Assembly (NCBI GenBank): GCA_021292165.1
Contig: CM037878.1
Location: 288,534,971-288,598,970 of the forward strand
Origin: Shinisaurus crocodilurus
Taxonomy: Eukaryota; Chordata; Lepidosauria; Squamata; Shinisauridae
DNA: 64,000 bases
Reading direction: 5' to 3'
The notes beneath the pieces were generated by a model. It worked only from the letters and a program-made list of their open reading frames with translations, searched no databases and was not told the DNA's origin. Of the stretch, positions 43,550-54,285 are shown one piece after another (position 1 is the stretch's first letter; each line of letters begins with the position of its first letter). A program made the translations under genes and the position numbers.

Positions 43550-43685
43550 CAGGGGTGGGCAGAAAGTAGATCTCCAGATGTTTTGGACTTCAACTCCCAG
43601 CATTCCTGACCAGTGGCCACACTGGCAGGGGCTTCTGGGAGTTGAAGTCCCAAACACCTGGAGATCTTCCTTCTGCCCACCCCTG
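43550..43685. mobile_element. hAT MITE, palindromic, CAGGGGTGGG ends
   Basis: CAGGGGTGGGCAGAAAG / CTTCTGCCCACCCCTG. Flanks CCTTACAG and GTTTACAG match 6 of 8 as a worn TSD. The arms carry ACTTCAACTCCCAGCATTCC. Confidence 0.85.
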
Positions 43686-43794
43686 GTTTACAGGACACAC
43701 CTGTCAGGAGGCTGGACAAGAACTTTATTCTCTCTCTCTCTCTGACAAAAACAGAACAGCTACGGAAAACTCCACGCTGATACAACTAGGTCCA

Positions 43795-43910
43795 GTGCCA
43801 CCAGTTGGTTAAACTGTATAATGACACTGGATTGTATTCCCTGTTAGTTGTACTTCGAGTACGCCCAGTGAAATGAATGGGATTTAAGTTAGACCAACGT
43901 TGGATGCAAC
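43795..43910. repeat. Dispersed repeat, class unresolved
   Basis: The segment GCCCAGTGAAATGAATGGGA followed by TTAAGTTAGACCAACGTTGG has the look of a common reptile repeat. No TSD or coding sequence. Confidence 0.45.
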
Positions 43911-44280
43911 CCATTAGGTCAGGCGTGCTGGCCTGGCTGTCACTTACAAAATTATGGACCCACCACTGGGGATGAGGGGGAACTCTCTCTGAAGTGAGCA
44001 GTCCAAGCACTTTAGCCTACTTTAATATTTCTATCCTACTTTTCTTCAAAGTCAAAGTGGCTATAAAATAAAATGCAGCAAGACAGAAATCAAAATTTTA
44101 AAATATGAAAAATAAGAATAAGACAGCAGCATTTAAATGCTCTGTTGACAGACAGCAGTGTAAGTCTGAAAAAACCTCTAGCAGGCACCGATTTCAAAAG
44201 TTTAAACGCAGCCAATCCTGCATGGAGAGCGGACGGGAAGCAGGCGCTTAAAGCTGAAGGCAGAGATCACCGGGCAAGAA

Positions 44281-44440
44281 AAGGCCTGTGGCTCACGCTG
44301 GCTCAGCTGGTCTGAGGGTGGAAAGCTAAGCAGGGTCAGGCCTGGTGATGACTTGGATGGGAGACCCCCTCCTCTAGTTTCCTGCATTGAGCAGGGTGGT
44401 TGGACCCGATGGCCTTGTAGGCCCCTTCCAACTCTACTCT
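44281..44440 (+). mobile_element. 5S-SINE lacking the terminal tail
   Basis: GGCCTGTGGCTCACGCTGGC through CCCTTCCAACTCTACTC. The MIR-like SINE follows directly, replacing the (ATCTATGA)n end. Confidence 0.85.
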
Positions 44441-44441
44441 C

Positions 44442-44690
44442 ACCAGTGTGGCGTAGCGGTGAGAGTGTTGGACTGGGACTCGGGAGATCCGGGTTCTAGT
44501 CCCCGCTCGGCCATGAAACTCACTGGGTGACTTTGGGCCAGTCATTGACTCTCAGCCTCACCTACCTCACAGGGTTGTTGTGAGGATCAAATGGAGAGGA
44601 GGAGGAGGAGGAGGATTATGTAAGCCACCTTGGGTTCCTTGCAGGAAAAGAGGCGGGGTATGAATGTAATAAATAAATAAAAAAAAAATA
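44442..44690 (+). mobile_element. MIR-like tRNA-derived SINE, copy 3
   Basis: Plus orientation: CCAGTGTGGCGTAGCGGTGA (A box), GGTTCTAGTCCCCGCTCGG (B box), core, GCCACCTTGGGTTCCTTGCA, AATAAATAAATAA tail. Confidence 0.9.
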
Positions 44691-44910
44691 GAGCTATGAA
44701 ATCTATGAATTAAGAGAAGAGAGCCCTGCCTCAGTGTACTGTAAGGAGGCTCCCTCGCCCTCGGGGAGGAAAGGGTCAGCGGATCTTGGAAGCAAAGAGC
44801 ACGGGTCACCTTTGCTGTGTCCTGGAAGGCTATCAGGCCAGGGCGTGTGCTGGGCCTGTTCTGGTCAGGTTGGAATTTGATACGGTCGTCACGGCATCAG
44901 CAAGTTGCAA

Positions 44911-45112
44911 GGGGCCACAGCTCAGTGGTAGGTAGCACACCTGCTTTGCGTGCAGGACGTCTCCGGTTCAATCCCCGGCAGCGTCTCCAGGTAGGGCTAG
45001 GAAAGAATCCTGCCTGGAAACCCTGCAGAGCCGCTGCTGCCAGTCAGTGTCGACAGTGTTGGGATGGATGGACCAAGGGTCAGACTCAGTATAAGGCAGC
45101 TCCCTGGGTTCT
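44911..45112 (+). mobile_element. tRNA-derived SINE with CR1-like 3' part
   Basis: A box CAGCTCAGTGGTAGGTAG and B box GGTTCAATCCCCGGC lie 35-40 bp apart, as in tRNA. The body follows, with GCCGCTGCTGCCAGTCAGTG and CAGACTCAGTATAAGGCAGC. Confidence 0.85.
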
Positions 45113-46624
45113 AAACGCCATCCTCCGTGGATTTGTCTCATCCCCTTTTAAAACCATTGCAATCTTGTGGCAGTGAGTTCCATAGATCAACACGGTGCTG
45201 TGGTATGAAGAAGGCTGCATCTTTGAATCGGAAGGAGGGGCGGTGATCCATCCCAAAACCACACTGCTGCGCGCGCACACCCGACCGACCAGGGTCCAAA
45301 CATCATCATCATCACCGCCGCCGCCACCACCACGTATTATTTGGCACTTTCAAGTGGCAAAGCACTTCACATCCAAGAAGATTCTTCTTGCAATCCTTAC
45401 CAGCACCGCCCTGCAAAGTATCCCACAGATCGCGGACCGGGGTGGGTGGGTGGGGGTGGGATGAGGCTGGGCAAGCGTATCTTGACTAAATGAAATGTTA
45501 TTTGGAAAAGTTACCCAGGAGGGACACACTTCCTTCCCTCTATATTCTGCACAATAAGGCCCAAAAATGAGCTACTCTGACACAGACGGTCCTCATACGG
45601 AGGCTTAGAACATTTCTGCTTGGAGGATGACTTGCATATTTCCCCAGGATGAAATCTGCCCAGCTATCGGATTGTAAATTCTTAGTTTCAAAATAGTCAC
45701 CTAGTACAGGCTCATTTCCTAGTTTATTCTGGCAACTTTAGACGTGAGAACATGAGGCGGAGGAATCAAAACCCAAGACCACCCTTCCCCTATTTCTGCT
45801 TTCTGGGATTATTCTGAGAATATCCACCTCCCCTCTTTTAAGGTTTAGTCCAAGTAATCCACCAAGCACTTGTAAAAGGGTCATTCCATGTAAAATCAAC
45901 CCCCAAAAAAGAAAAATTTACCTCACCATCTGCGATTTTTTTAAAAACTGGCATACTGGTAGACCAGCATGAGAAATGAACATACACCAAATTATAGGTC
46001 ATTATACCTCACGGTTCAAAAGTACAGTGTGCTCAAAAAATGCCCAAAACACGATTTTTCAGCATTTGTGACTACACAAAAAGTATCATAACTTCCTTCA
46101 GAATTGACCTTGAAAGTAAATCACGGTGCCATATGAAAGCTCTCAAACTACCCTTTTATTTGATATGTAACATGAAGCATGCATGTGAAATAAAATATTC
46201 AAGGTCATAGTTTCTTTAATTTGACCTTGAATTCCAAAAAAACCAAAACAAATTTTTTGCTGATATTTTTCCTCAGATAACCCATGTTTACCTTGAGTAT
46301 ATGTACCGATTTCCAGAACGGGGTCCCGAACAGTTCAGAAGATGTGAATGTTCTTATACATGCACAGTACCTCCCTACAATAACTTCGCCCCCTTATACA
46401 CACTTAAAACAGAATTTTTTGGAGGGAAATTAAACTTAAGCCCGCCCCCTCCCTTCCGGGACCTTCAGGCTGAAACCAAACCAGGCATGGGTAGGCCTCA
46501 AACCTTCACAGAGATATATCTCTTTGGATGTCTACATTAAATCAAGCTTTATTCACAGATTCTGATAAGAAAAAAAGTGCAGGCCTGAAGCCGTGACAAG
46601 TGCCGACCCCACTTCTGCTGCAAT

Positions 46625-47451
46625 GTGTTCATGACTTTTCAAATTGTTCAATTCCTGCACACCATTTCTACAGGTAGCGTAACTAAGATCTATTATTTCC
46701 CTGATGGTGCAGCAGCACAGTATAAAAGTAGTAAAAACTTCAACAACTTAACTAAGCATAAGTCAGATTTCGGTATCGATGCAGAATGGCACTTCTTTGC
46801 CACATCGCATGGAAAAGGGCCTTGTGTTGGTTTGGGTGGCACCGTGAAATGGTTAGCTGCTCGAGCAAGTTTGCAGCATCCGTATGAAAAACAAATCATG
46901 ACCCCTCATCAGTTCTTTGATTGAGCAAAGGAGAACATCACACAGGTTGCATTTCAATACACCACAAGTAAAGATTATGAACTGGAAGAAAAACTTCTGA
47001 AATGTCGCTTCGAGAATTCAAGACGATTCCTGGGACACAGAAAATTCACGCTGTAATTCCATTAACAAAACACACTGTTGCTACTAAAAGATATTCATTT
47101 CAATGCGAATCCAGAAAAGAGACAGTGACTATTAAAGAAGGAGAACTGGAATTGCAAGAAATACGAGGATTTGTTACGTGCGTTTATATCTCACAATGGT
47201 GGTTAGGTTGTGTTTTACAAACAGATGATCAGAGAGCAGAAGTGTTAGTGAGCTTTCTTCATCCAGCTGGACTAGCAAAATCATTTATGTATCCAGATAA
47301 ACAAGATGTCCTATGGATACCATCTTCAGATGTTTTGACAAAAGCTGATCCTTGTTGCCCAACAGGGCACTTCTATACACTAACAGACAAAGAGTGTCAA
47401 GCAGCAACTTCAAGACTAGAAACTACTGTTATGAAAAGCTCCTTAATTTAG
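46625..47451 (+). pseudogene. Transposase-like gene of the 45878-48836 element, broken
   Basis: Frame 1 (46625-46924) contains YYFPDGAAAQYKS, then EWHFFATSHGKGPCVGLGGT and VKWLAARASLQHP. I recall closely similar blocks from uncharacterised invertebrate proteins. A TGA at 46922-46924 interrupts it, the same frame continues (AKENITQVAFQYTT) to about 47010, and a frameshift leads into 47002-47451 (GFVTCVYISQWWLG, VLVSFLHPAGLAKSF, DVLTKADPCCPTG). The acidic residue in FPDG is a candidate catalytic Asp. The Val in GPCVG stands where I would expect Asp. The N-terminal half is absent. ATTTCTACAG just before the first conserved block could be a splice acceptor. Confidence 0.7.
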
Positions 47452-47640
47452 GACTTGTGAACAAAATGTTAGCAAGTAATATTTGAACTGCATAAAATCT
47501 GATCAGCATATATAAAAGTAAAATGGAAAATCTCATCTATGCACAATAATGGTTTTTCAAGCCCACATCTAAGTAAATCAAAATAACTATGCTAGTAAGA
47601 GTCCCATTTTGAAATCAAGTACATGTTTCCAGAGAAGTTT

Positions 47641-47880
47641 ATTTATTTATTTATTTATTATATTTATACCCCGCCTTTCTTTCCTGAAAGGAACCCAAGG
47701 CGGCTTACATAATCCTCCTCCTCTCCATGTTATCCTCACAACAACCCTGTGAGATAGGTTAGGCTGAGAGTCAGTGACTGGCCCAAAGTCACCCAGTGAG
47801 TTTCATGGCCGAGCAGGGACTAGAACCCGGATCTCCCGAGTCCCAGTCCAACACCCTAACCACTACGCCACACTGGCTCT
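47641..47880 (-). mobile_element. MIR-like SINE, copy 4, inside the DNA transposon
   Basis: (TTTA)n, then AACCCAAGGCGGCTTACATA, core and A-box end CGCCACACTGGCTCT. No TSD was made out. Confidence 0.88.
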
Positions 47881-49018
47881 CAGTGTTAAATGTTATTTAA
47901 AACAAAAGGAGTTTTTTGTCATTATTCAAGGTCAAACTTCTGTATATGTATTTGAAAAAAATTAAATGAACAGGTTTTCCCCAAGCATACTGGTGAGTAC
48001 CTTTTTTAAAGTACATATTTTAAACCTCATTCTTCTGAAAACAATAGGCCCTGCAACTTATTTTTTAATAAGCAGAACAAGTTCACCAAATCTTAAGCAA
48101 TTTGCTTTCAGTTGGAAATATTATTTGATTGATTTCATACCAGAATGACCACCCAGAGGAAGTATCATTATTCTACACAAAATGTCAGAAGTACCGTATG
48201 CTATTGCGAATAAGAATACCTAATTTAGGGCTGCACAATTATGACAGGGTAGCTTGTACTTGTGCACAATGTTTTATTCAAAACCTAAGTGATAATGCGT
48301 ATTTTCTTAAGATACGTACAGTGAGATAGCAATTCATAAGAACTATGACGCATACACACAGAGAGCCCCAAAAGATGTAACTCGTTTTCTGTTAAGAACC
48401 CCATTTTGAAAATTGGTACATGTATTAAGCACTGTCAGATGAAATACTAAAACAAAAATCATGGAGAAAAAAAATTTAGTTTTTGCAGAATTCAAGGTCA
48501 AATTTTACTATTTGACCTTGAATATATATTTATTCCAAAAAACCACTTATGTTACATATCAAATGAAAGAGCATTTCAAAGGCTTTCCATCAACACCATG
48601 ATTAACGTTCTAGGTTCTGTAGAACTGGAATTACTGTAATTTTAATGTTGTCCAACACACAAAAATTAACATTTTTCTTCATATTTTTGATTGCCATATC
48701 TCCAAAAGTTTTTGTCCCAGAAGCCTAATTTTGGGAGCAGCTTATTTTCTCAGCAGACCCAACAAGTTCACCAAGTTTTTTTCAAAATCGGTGACGGTCA
48801 GGTAAATTCATTGGTTGATTTTACATGGAATGACCCAAAAAGGACTTCTTCCCAAGGAATGAGCCCCTCTGTCTCCTATAATCCAGTTACGAAAGGTTAA
48901 TTGAAAAGAAATCTCGCAAATAAATTCATCCGGAGACAACGTAAATGCGTTCATGGGCAGAGGCAAGATGTGAATCGGGGGTCTCCCGATTTGTCGCTCA
49001 GTCTCTTAGCCACTATGC

Positions 49019-49154
49019 CAGCCTTCTCCAGTCTGGCGCCCTCCGGATGTCGTGGACTTCAACTCCCATCAGCCCCAGCCAGCGTGGCCAATGGTGTGGA
49101 ATGCTGGGAGTCGTAGTCCAAAGCATCTGGAGAGCACGAGGTTGGGGAAGGCTG
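49019..49154. mobile_element. hAT MITE, family B, palindromic
   Basis: CAGCCTTCTCCAGTCTGGCG / GAGGTTGGGGAAGGCTG. The arms carry GGACTTCAACTCCCATCAGC and GCTGGGAGTCGTAGTCC. Confidence 0.8.
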
Positions 49155-49735
49155 GCCCCGCACCAGCTCTCGTGGAGTTCCGAAGAACCCACCACGCCTC
49201 GCACTTTCGAGATTCTCCCCCAGCCGGCAAACAGAGCCAGGGCCAAATTCAGATTCAGACTTCCAGGGAAGCCATATTAAAAAAAAAGGCAGAAGAGTCC
49301 AAATGGAGTGAGCGTGCCCCAGAAAGCATGCCCGGTATTTAATCAAACCGGCGTAGCTCCAATTAACCAAGGGTTCCCATCCTTCTGGGGGAAAGAAGTG
49401 TTTCCCCCTTGCCGCACAGAGCACATATAAAGGGGGGGGCATCTGTTATATTAATCCAGCCTTACGACTAAGTGCACAAAAGCTACTACCCTATAAATAA
49501 CGGTAATAAGGAATAATAATACGGCTCCACAAAACCTTTACCGGGGCCTGCTTGCTGATGTGTACCAGCGCTAGACATTTGCAGACTCAAAGGGGGTGGA
49601 GGGCGGGGGAAGAGAACCAGGGGACCAACTTTTGAAAAGCTTCTCCGCCCCGGTAGCTATTTCAGCTTCTCGGTCACCTGCCTCGCACTCGCCATCCGGG
49701 GAACAAAAACAGAAGCCCACGAGGGAGAGTAAGTA

Positions 49736-50003
49736 CAGTCATGCCTTGGATTGAGAGCATAATTCGTTCCGGAAACGTGCTTGTTTGTAATCCAAAACAC
49801 TCTTATATCAAAACGAAATCCCCCCCAAAAAAAAATCTGTACAGAGATTTTTAATTTAAGCCGTACTACAGTACAGTCATGCCTTGGATTGAGAGCATAA
49901 TTTGTTCCGGAAACGTGCTTGTAATCCAAAACACTCTTATATCAAAACGAAATCCCCCCAAAAAAATCTGTACAGAGATTTTTAATTTAAGCCGTACTAC
50001 GGT
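49736..50003 (-). mobile_element. pogo/mariner-like MITE, family T, copy 5, internally duplicated
   Basis: TA at 49734. The segment from CAGTCATGCCTTGGATTG to GCCGTACTACAGTA occurs twice in tandem (49736-49874 and 49875-50003). The distal half of the element is missing. Confidence 0.88.
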
Positions 50004-50107
50004 AAATTATGATATTAGTACTTCAAAGCCAGCCAACATCCCTAGCGGACAGAAATTGGGCTGCTAAAACATGTCCACTCTGCGCTTACCACCTCCCCCG
50101 GGATTGT

Positions 50108-50320
50108 GTGTCCCCCCCCCCCCCCGAGAGCCACTCCCAGCCTTCCGAAAGCAGGCTCCGAGGCTTCTGACACAAGCCGGCAACTCCGAATTCCCAGGGC
50201 GTCCGCAGCGCTGCCATGGGGGGGGGGGGGAACGCAGGCTATGAATGATTCAGGCCTCCGCCAGTTAGCATTTCACGTACAGAAATAAGACAGGAAGCAA
50301 GACAGGGGGGGGGGGATTAA
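50108..50320. repeat. C/G homopolymer-rich stretch
   Basis: C15 at about 50111-50125, G14 at about 50219-50231 and G10 at about 50306-50315 in otherwise unassigned sequence. Confidence 0.85.
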
Positions 50321-50496
50321 TTATTCACATTTCTGCAACGTGCACCAGTGAAAGCACACGCGCAAACATATAGAGGGAGGGGGGAGGGCGAATCCCACAT
50401 CATCCAACAATCTTCACTTCTGAGAAAGAGAGAGAGAGAGAGAACAGAATCTCCCAGGAGATCCCAAAATCATTTTTGCTGAATGATAATTTAAAC

Positions 50497-50631
50497 CAGG
50501 GTTCTCCAACCTTGGGTCCCCAGACGTTTTTGGCCTACAACTCCCAGCATGCCCCAGCCAGCTACGCTGGCTGGGGCATGCTGGGAGCTGTAGGCCAAAA
50601 ACATCTGGGGACCCAAGGTTGGAGAACACTG
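50497..50631. mobile_element. Palindromic hAT MITE, family A, copy 8
   Basis: Complete hairpin. TSD ATTTAAAC (50489-50496) versus GTTTAAAC (50632-50639), 7 of 8. Confidence 0.94.
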
Positions 50632-51762
50632 GTTTAAACACTTGCAAATGAGCACAGGAGTCAAGGAGAAAAGGGTTAGGCAGCTCCCGACCCCGACCCA
50701 ATTTTGATTTCACACCACCACCAAAGAGGATGCATCGTCTTTGAGCTGCACCCCAGTTTTGAAATCTCTTTTGTTAGAAAGGTCCTGTTCGGGGTGGGGT
50801 GGGGGGCGGAGGTGATTAGCTGATGGTTTTTCTGCCCGACTCTGAAGTTTCCATTTACTGTATCTGTTGGAACATCTCTTCATTTTGTTGATTGGGGTAT
50901 TGTCGCTGTTAATTTGTCGAACAGCTGTCTGTCCGTGCGTGGAAAGGCAGGGTATAATAATAAGTTATTCTAATCAATCATTCTAGGAAAATGACGATTA
51001 TGATCAGCAAGGGCCAGAAAGAAGGCCTGTATGTTGCACAGAAATGCGGCAGGGGAAAGAGATTTCAGGCATGATAACGCTCTCTCCCTCTCTCTCTCTC
51101 TCTCATTTCTTTTTTTTTGCAGCCAATTTCCTTCCTCCCGCGGAAAGTACTAGGAGCCATCAAGAATCAAACTGCTCCCGCCTGCAGACTGCTGCCCTGG
51201 GTTCCCCATTTGAGTTACACCCTATTGCAGCCTTCCAGAAGTTTTAAGAAGAGCCCTGCTGGATCAGACCAAGGGTCCATCTCGTCCAGCCTTCTGTTCA
51301 CACAGTGGCCAACCAGCTGCTCATGGGAAACCCACAAGCAGGACATTGAGTGCAACAGCACCCACCTGCCCATGTTCCCCGGCAACTGGAGTACATAGGC
51401 ATACTGCCTCTGGTACCGGACGCAGCGTATAGTCATCAGGACTAGTCGCCATTGATCGCCTTCTCCTCCACATGAATTTGTCTAATCCCCTTTTAAAGCC
51501 CTCCAAATTGGTGGTCGTCATCACCACATCTTGGGGAAGAGAATTCCATAGTTTAACTGTGTGAAGAAGCCTTTCCTTTGATCTGTCCTGAATCTCCCAC
51601 CAATCAGCTGCATGAGATCACCCCTTTGGGTTCCAGTAATGTGAGAGAGGGAGAAACATGCCTCCCTGTCCACTTTCTCCACACCGTGCATAATCCCCTA
51701 TGCTTCTATCATGTCTCCCCTTCTCTCGCCTTTTTTCTAAGCTAAACAATCCCAGCTGCTGT

Positions 51763-52170
51763 CATCATCATCATCAGGCGATCACTCGTGACCGAGTAAG
51801 ATTGTCTTCCGGGATAAAAGGAGGAAATTCTAAAGAAGATTGTGTAGACTCTAGCGATGGGTCCGTAAGTGACTGTGGAGGCCAATTCTAGATCCACACA
51901 GCTTCCCACAGTGAGGACACAGGTTACCAGATGGAGGATGGTCCTGTAAAGGATTCGTTTGACGTGCTTTTCGCTTAGCACGTTTCTCCCTTTCACCTTG
52001 CACTCGAGCTTCTTCAAAGTCCATAGAACCTTTGTGAAAGGTCAACCTCCATTTAGATCGTTCATGGGCCAGAGCTTCCCAGTTTTCGATGTTTATATTG
52101 CATTTTTTTAGATTAGCCTTATGAACATCTTTAAACCTCTTATATTGACCACCAATATTCCGCTTTTCAT
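51763..52170 (-). mobile_element. C2H2-finger LINE, 408 bp, nested in the CR1
   Basis: 3' end of the same family as 604-1745, with the same (TGA)n terminus and the same finger (CPHCGKLCG...HSHLRTH). Exact 11-bp TSD CCAGCTGCTGT at 51752-51762 and 52171-52181, which reads straight through in the interrupted CR1. Confidence 0.95.
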
Positions 52171-52261
52171 CCAGCTGCTGTAACCTTCCCTCGTAGGGGA
52201 CTTGCTCCAGCCCCTGGATCATTTTAGTTGCCCTTTTCTGCACCTTTTTCCAACTCTGCAA
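51851..52261 (-). other. Chimeric ORF joining CR1 RT to the C2H2-LINE tail
   Basis: One open frame of 136 codons. The first ~31 residues (QKRATKMIQGLEQVPYEGRL) are CR1/L3 RT. From KRNIGGQYKRF onward it is the other LINE, to its C2H2 finger and stop. The fusion arises because the insertion is in the same orientation and reading frame. Confidence 0.9.
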
Positions 52262-52559
52262 TGTCCTTGTTTAGGTGCGGCGACCAGAACTGTACACAGT
52301 ATTCCAAGTGTGGTCACACCATAGATTTGTATAAGGGCAGTACAATCCTGGCAGTTTTATTCTCTATTTCTTTCCTAATTATGCCCAACATGGAGCTTGC
52401 CTTTTTCACAGCAGCCGCACACTGGGTCAACATTTTCATCGAGCCGTCCACCACAACCCCAAGATCTCTTTCTTGGTCATTTACTGCTAGCTCCGATCTC
52501 ATCGGCTTATACTTGAAGTTGGGATTATTTTGCCCCAACATCAATCACCTTACACTGAA

Positions 52560-52665
52560 CCGCATTGGACTACAACTCCCAGCATGCCTGACCATTGCCC
52601 ATGCTGGCTGGGGCTGATGGGAGCTAGTCCACAACATCTGGAGGGCCCCAGGCTGTGGAAAGCTG
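52560..52665 (+). mobile_element. hAT MITE fragment, family B
   Basis: TTGGACTACAACTCCCAGCA, TGGCTGGGGCTGATGGGAG and ACAACATCTGGAGGGCCCCA. The left end is lost in the CR1. Confidence 0.6.
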
Positions 52666-53208
52666 CCCTAGGGTGACCAAAGGAAGGTGTCGGATCATGC
52701 GAGCGCGTCACAGCAACTCATACACTTCCCCGCTGAACGGATCTGTCTCTGCCCAAATAGGTCTAATGACCACCGCCCTATCCCGAGCAAACAAAATTCT
52801 AATATTTTCAAGCATGTGAACACCAGACGCCAGTTCCAAAATCCTCCCGCTGCTGGGCCCTCTGTTAACAGCCCAGAAACACACGCCTCGCAACTCACGA
52901 GCGAGGAAATGTTTTGGCAGGCACTGCCCTACAAGGCGCTCTTTCCCGCTGCCAAGTTCTACTGCCTGGATGTTTTCAGTGCTGCCGAATCTGGTCCGGA
53001 GCCAAAAAAAAAAAACGTTTTTGCCATCACATCCCTGACAAAGTGTTGCTTCGGGTGTGGGAGGCAGGGAAGTCGACATAACTGAAGAGGAACAGAGTAG
53101 TTTCCACGGGGTTACTCAAAACCCCAACAGGGATACTGCAAAACTTCATTTCTCACCAAGACCCAGTTACCATCTAGTGCCCCCCTTCAGTCTGCCTCCT
53201 CTTCAGTT

Positions 53209-53352
53209 TCATAGATTTCACAGATCATAGAGTTGGAAGGAGCCTACAAGGCTATCAAGTCCAACCCCCTGCTTAATACAGGAAACTAGAGGAGGGGTCT
53301 CCCATCCAAGTAATAACCAGGCCTGATCCTGCTTAGCTTTCCACACTCAGAC
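53209..53352 (-). mobile_element. 5S-SINE, 5' truncated
   Basis: Tail (TTTCATAGATTTCACAGATC) to the 5S-like CCTGCTTAGCTTTCCACACT on the minus strand. The head is missing. Confidence 0.85.
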
Positions 53353-53705
53353 TTCTTTCCTCCCCCACCTGCCACTTCTCAAATTACCGCCCGCAGGAAC
53401 CAACATCAATATTTTGACACAAGGCGCCATCTTGGTTGATGTTCCGTCCACACGTTGCTGCAGACAAGCGATCGAGATACTGGGGCCTTTGCCCCCTCAG
53501 CTCCTGTTGTTTCAGGAAGAGAATCCTTGGAGTATTATGGCCACCCCTAGACCCAAAGTTGGGACCCCATCAGACTGTTTCCCAAGGCCTTGGGGAGGGA
53601 CTACAGCACATCAATAGCATCACATGCGTTGCTCAAGCAAAGCCCAGGTTCAATCCAGTTAAAAGAGTTCAGCTAGCAGGGCTTGAGATAGTCTCTCTCC
53701 AACCG

Positions 53706-53878
53706 AGACCTGTGGCTTATGCTGGCTCAGCTTGTCTGAGTGTGGAAAGCTAAGCAGGGTCAGGCCTGGTTATTACTTGGATGGGAGACCCCTCCTCTAG
53801 TTTCCTGCATTGAGCAGGGGGTTGGACTCGATGGCCTTGTAGGCCCCTTCCAACTCTATGATCTATGAAATCTATGAC
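53706..53878 (+). mobile_element. 5S rRNA-derived SINE, full length
   Basis: CCTGTGGCTTATGCTGGCTC head, GAAAGCTAAGCAGGGTCAGG, TACTTGGATGGGAGACC, GGTTGGACTCGATGGCCTTG, ATCTATGAAATCTATGA. Confidence 0.92.
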
Positions 53879-53914
53879 CTTAAAGAGCCACTACCAGTCC
53901 AACACTCTCACGCC

Positions 53915-54107
53915 GACCTCCCGAGTCCCAGTCCAACACTCTAACCCAGGGCTCTCCAACCTTGGGTCCCCAGATGTTGCTGGCCTACAGCTCCCAGCAT
54001 CCCCAGCCAGCACGGCTAATGGCAAGGGATTCTGGGAGCTGTAGTCCTGCAACATCTGGGGATCCAAGGTTAGAGAGCCCTGCTCTAACCACTACACCAC
54101 ACTGGCG
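53915..54107 (-). mobile_element. MIR-like SINE head fragment split by a hAT
   Basis: CCCGAGTCCCAGTCCAACAC at 53918 and ACTACACCACACTGGCG at 54091 are adjacent in intact SINEs. Confidence 0.75.
53947..54082. mobile_element. Palindromic hAT MITE, diverged family A member
   Basis: Ends CAGGGCTCTCCAACCTTGGG / AGAGAGCCCTG. Exact TSD CTCTAACC at 53939-53946 and 54083-54090, inside a SINE. Confidence 0.94.
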
Positions 54108-54230
54108 TAGTTTTTACGATGTTTTTATTGTTTGTATTTTATATTGTATTTTATTGTGTTTTGTCATTGTATAAACTGCCCAGAGAGCTTTGGCTATTGG
54201 GCAGTATAGAAATGAAATGAAATGAAATGA

Positions 54231-54284
<54 letters not shown>
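54107..54284 (+). repeat. L2-type 3' tail, (GAAAT)n and (AAT)n
   Basis: GCCCAGAGAGCTTTGGCTAT, then GAAAT x4 and an AAT run to about 54284. Confidence 0.8.

Positions 54285-54285
<1 letters not shown>

Larger units (their letters stand above)
45878..48836 (+). mobile_element. DNA transposon with long inverted repeats and 24-bp matching ends
   Basis: The outermost 24 bp are exact inverted repeats, beginning GGGTCATTCCATGTAAAATC (45878-45901 and 48813-48836). AAAA flanks both sides and could be a 4-bp TSD. Similarity continues inward for roughly 450-500 bp on each side: TTTGATATGTAACAT, palindromic TTCAAGGTCA/TGACCTTGAA blocks, and GGTACAT(G/A)TA with an adjacent A/GAACGGGG-type block. The centre codes a broken transposase-like protein (46625-47451). 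An MIR-like SINE (47641) landed later in the 3' part. The superfamily is not assigned. Sola was considered because of the 4-bp TSD. Confidence 0.85.
51245..52565 (-). mobile_element. CR1/L3-like LINE, RT C-terminus to 3' end
   Basis: The minus-strand frame at 52314-52544 reads ELAVNDQERDLGVVVDGSMK, then ASSMLGIIRKEIENKTARIV and LPLYKSMV, the C-terminal RT region of CR1/L3 elements. QKRATKMIQGL near 52220 follows after a frame break. The 3' UTR ends near 51245 with GGCTCTTCTT. It is split by a second LINE at 51763-52170. Confidence 0.9.

Noticed and set aside
44911..44985. Functional tRNA gene
   Set aside because: A and B boxes are present, but the sequence runs on into a SINE body and I see no complete acceptor stem pairing.
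47774..47965. Repeated frames beginning MTGPKSPSEFHGRAG as a conserved small protein
   Set aside because: They are antisense-frame readings of the MIR-like SINE core at 44336, 47774 and 63667.
53739..53790. Functional 5S rRNA gene
   Set aside because: Only the 3' part of 5S is present, joined to a non-5S head and a LINE-type tail, and it is repeated at many loci. It is a SINE.
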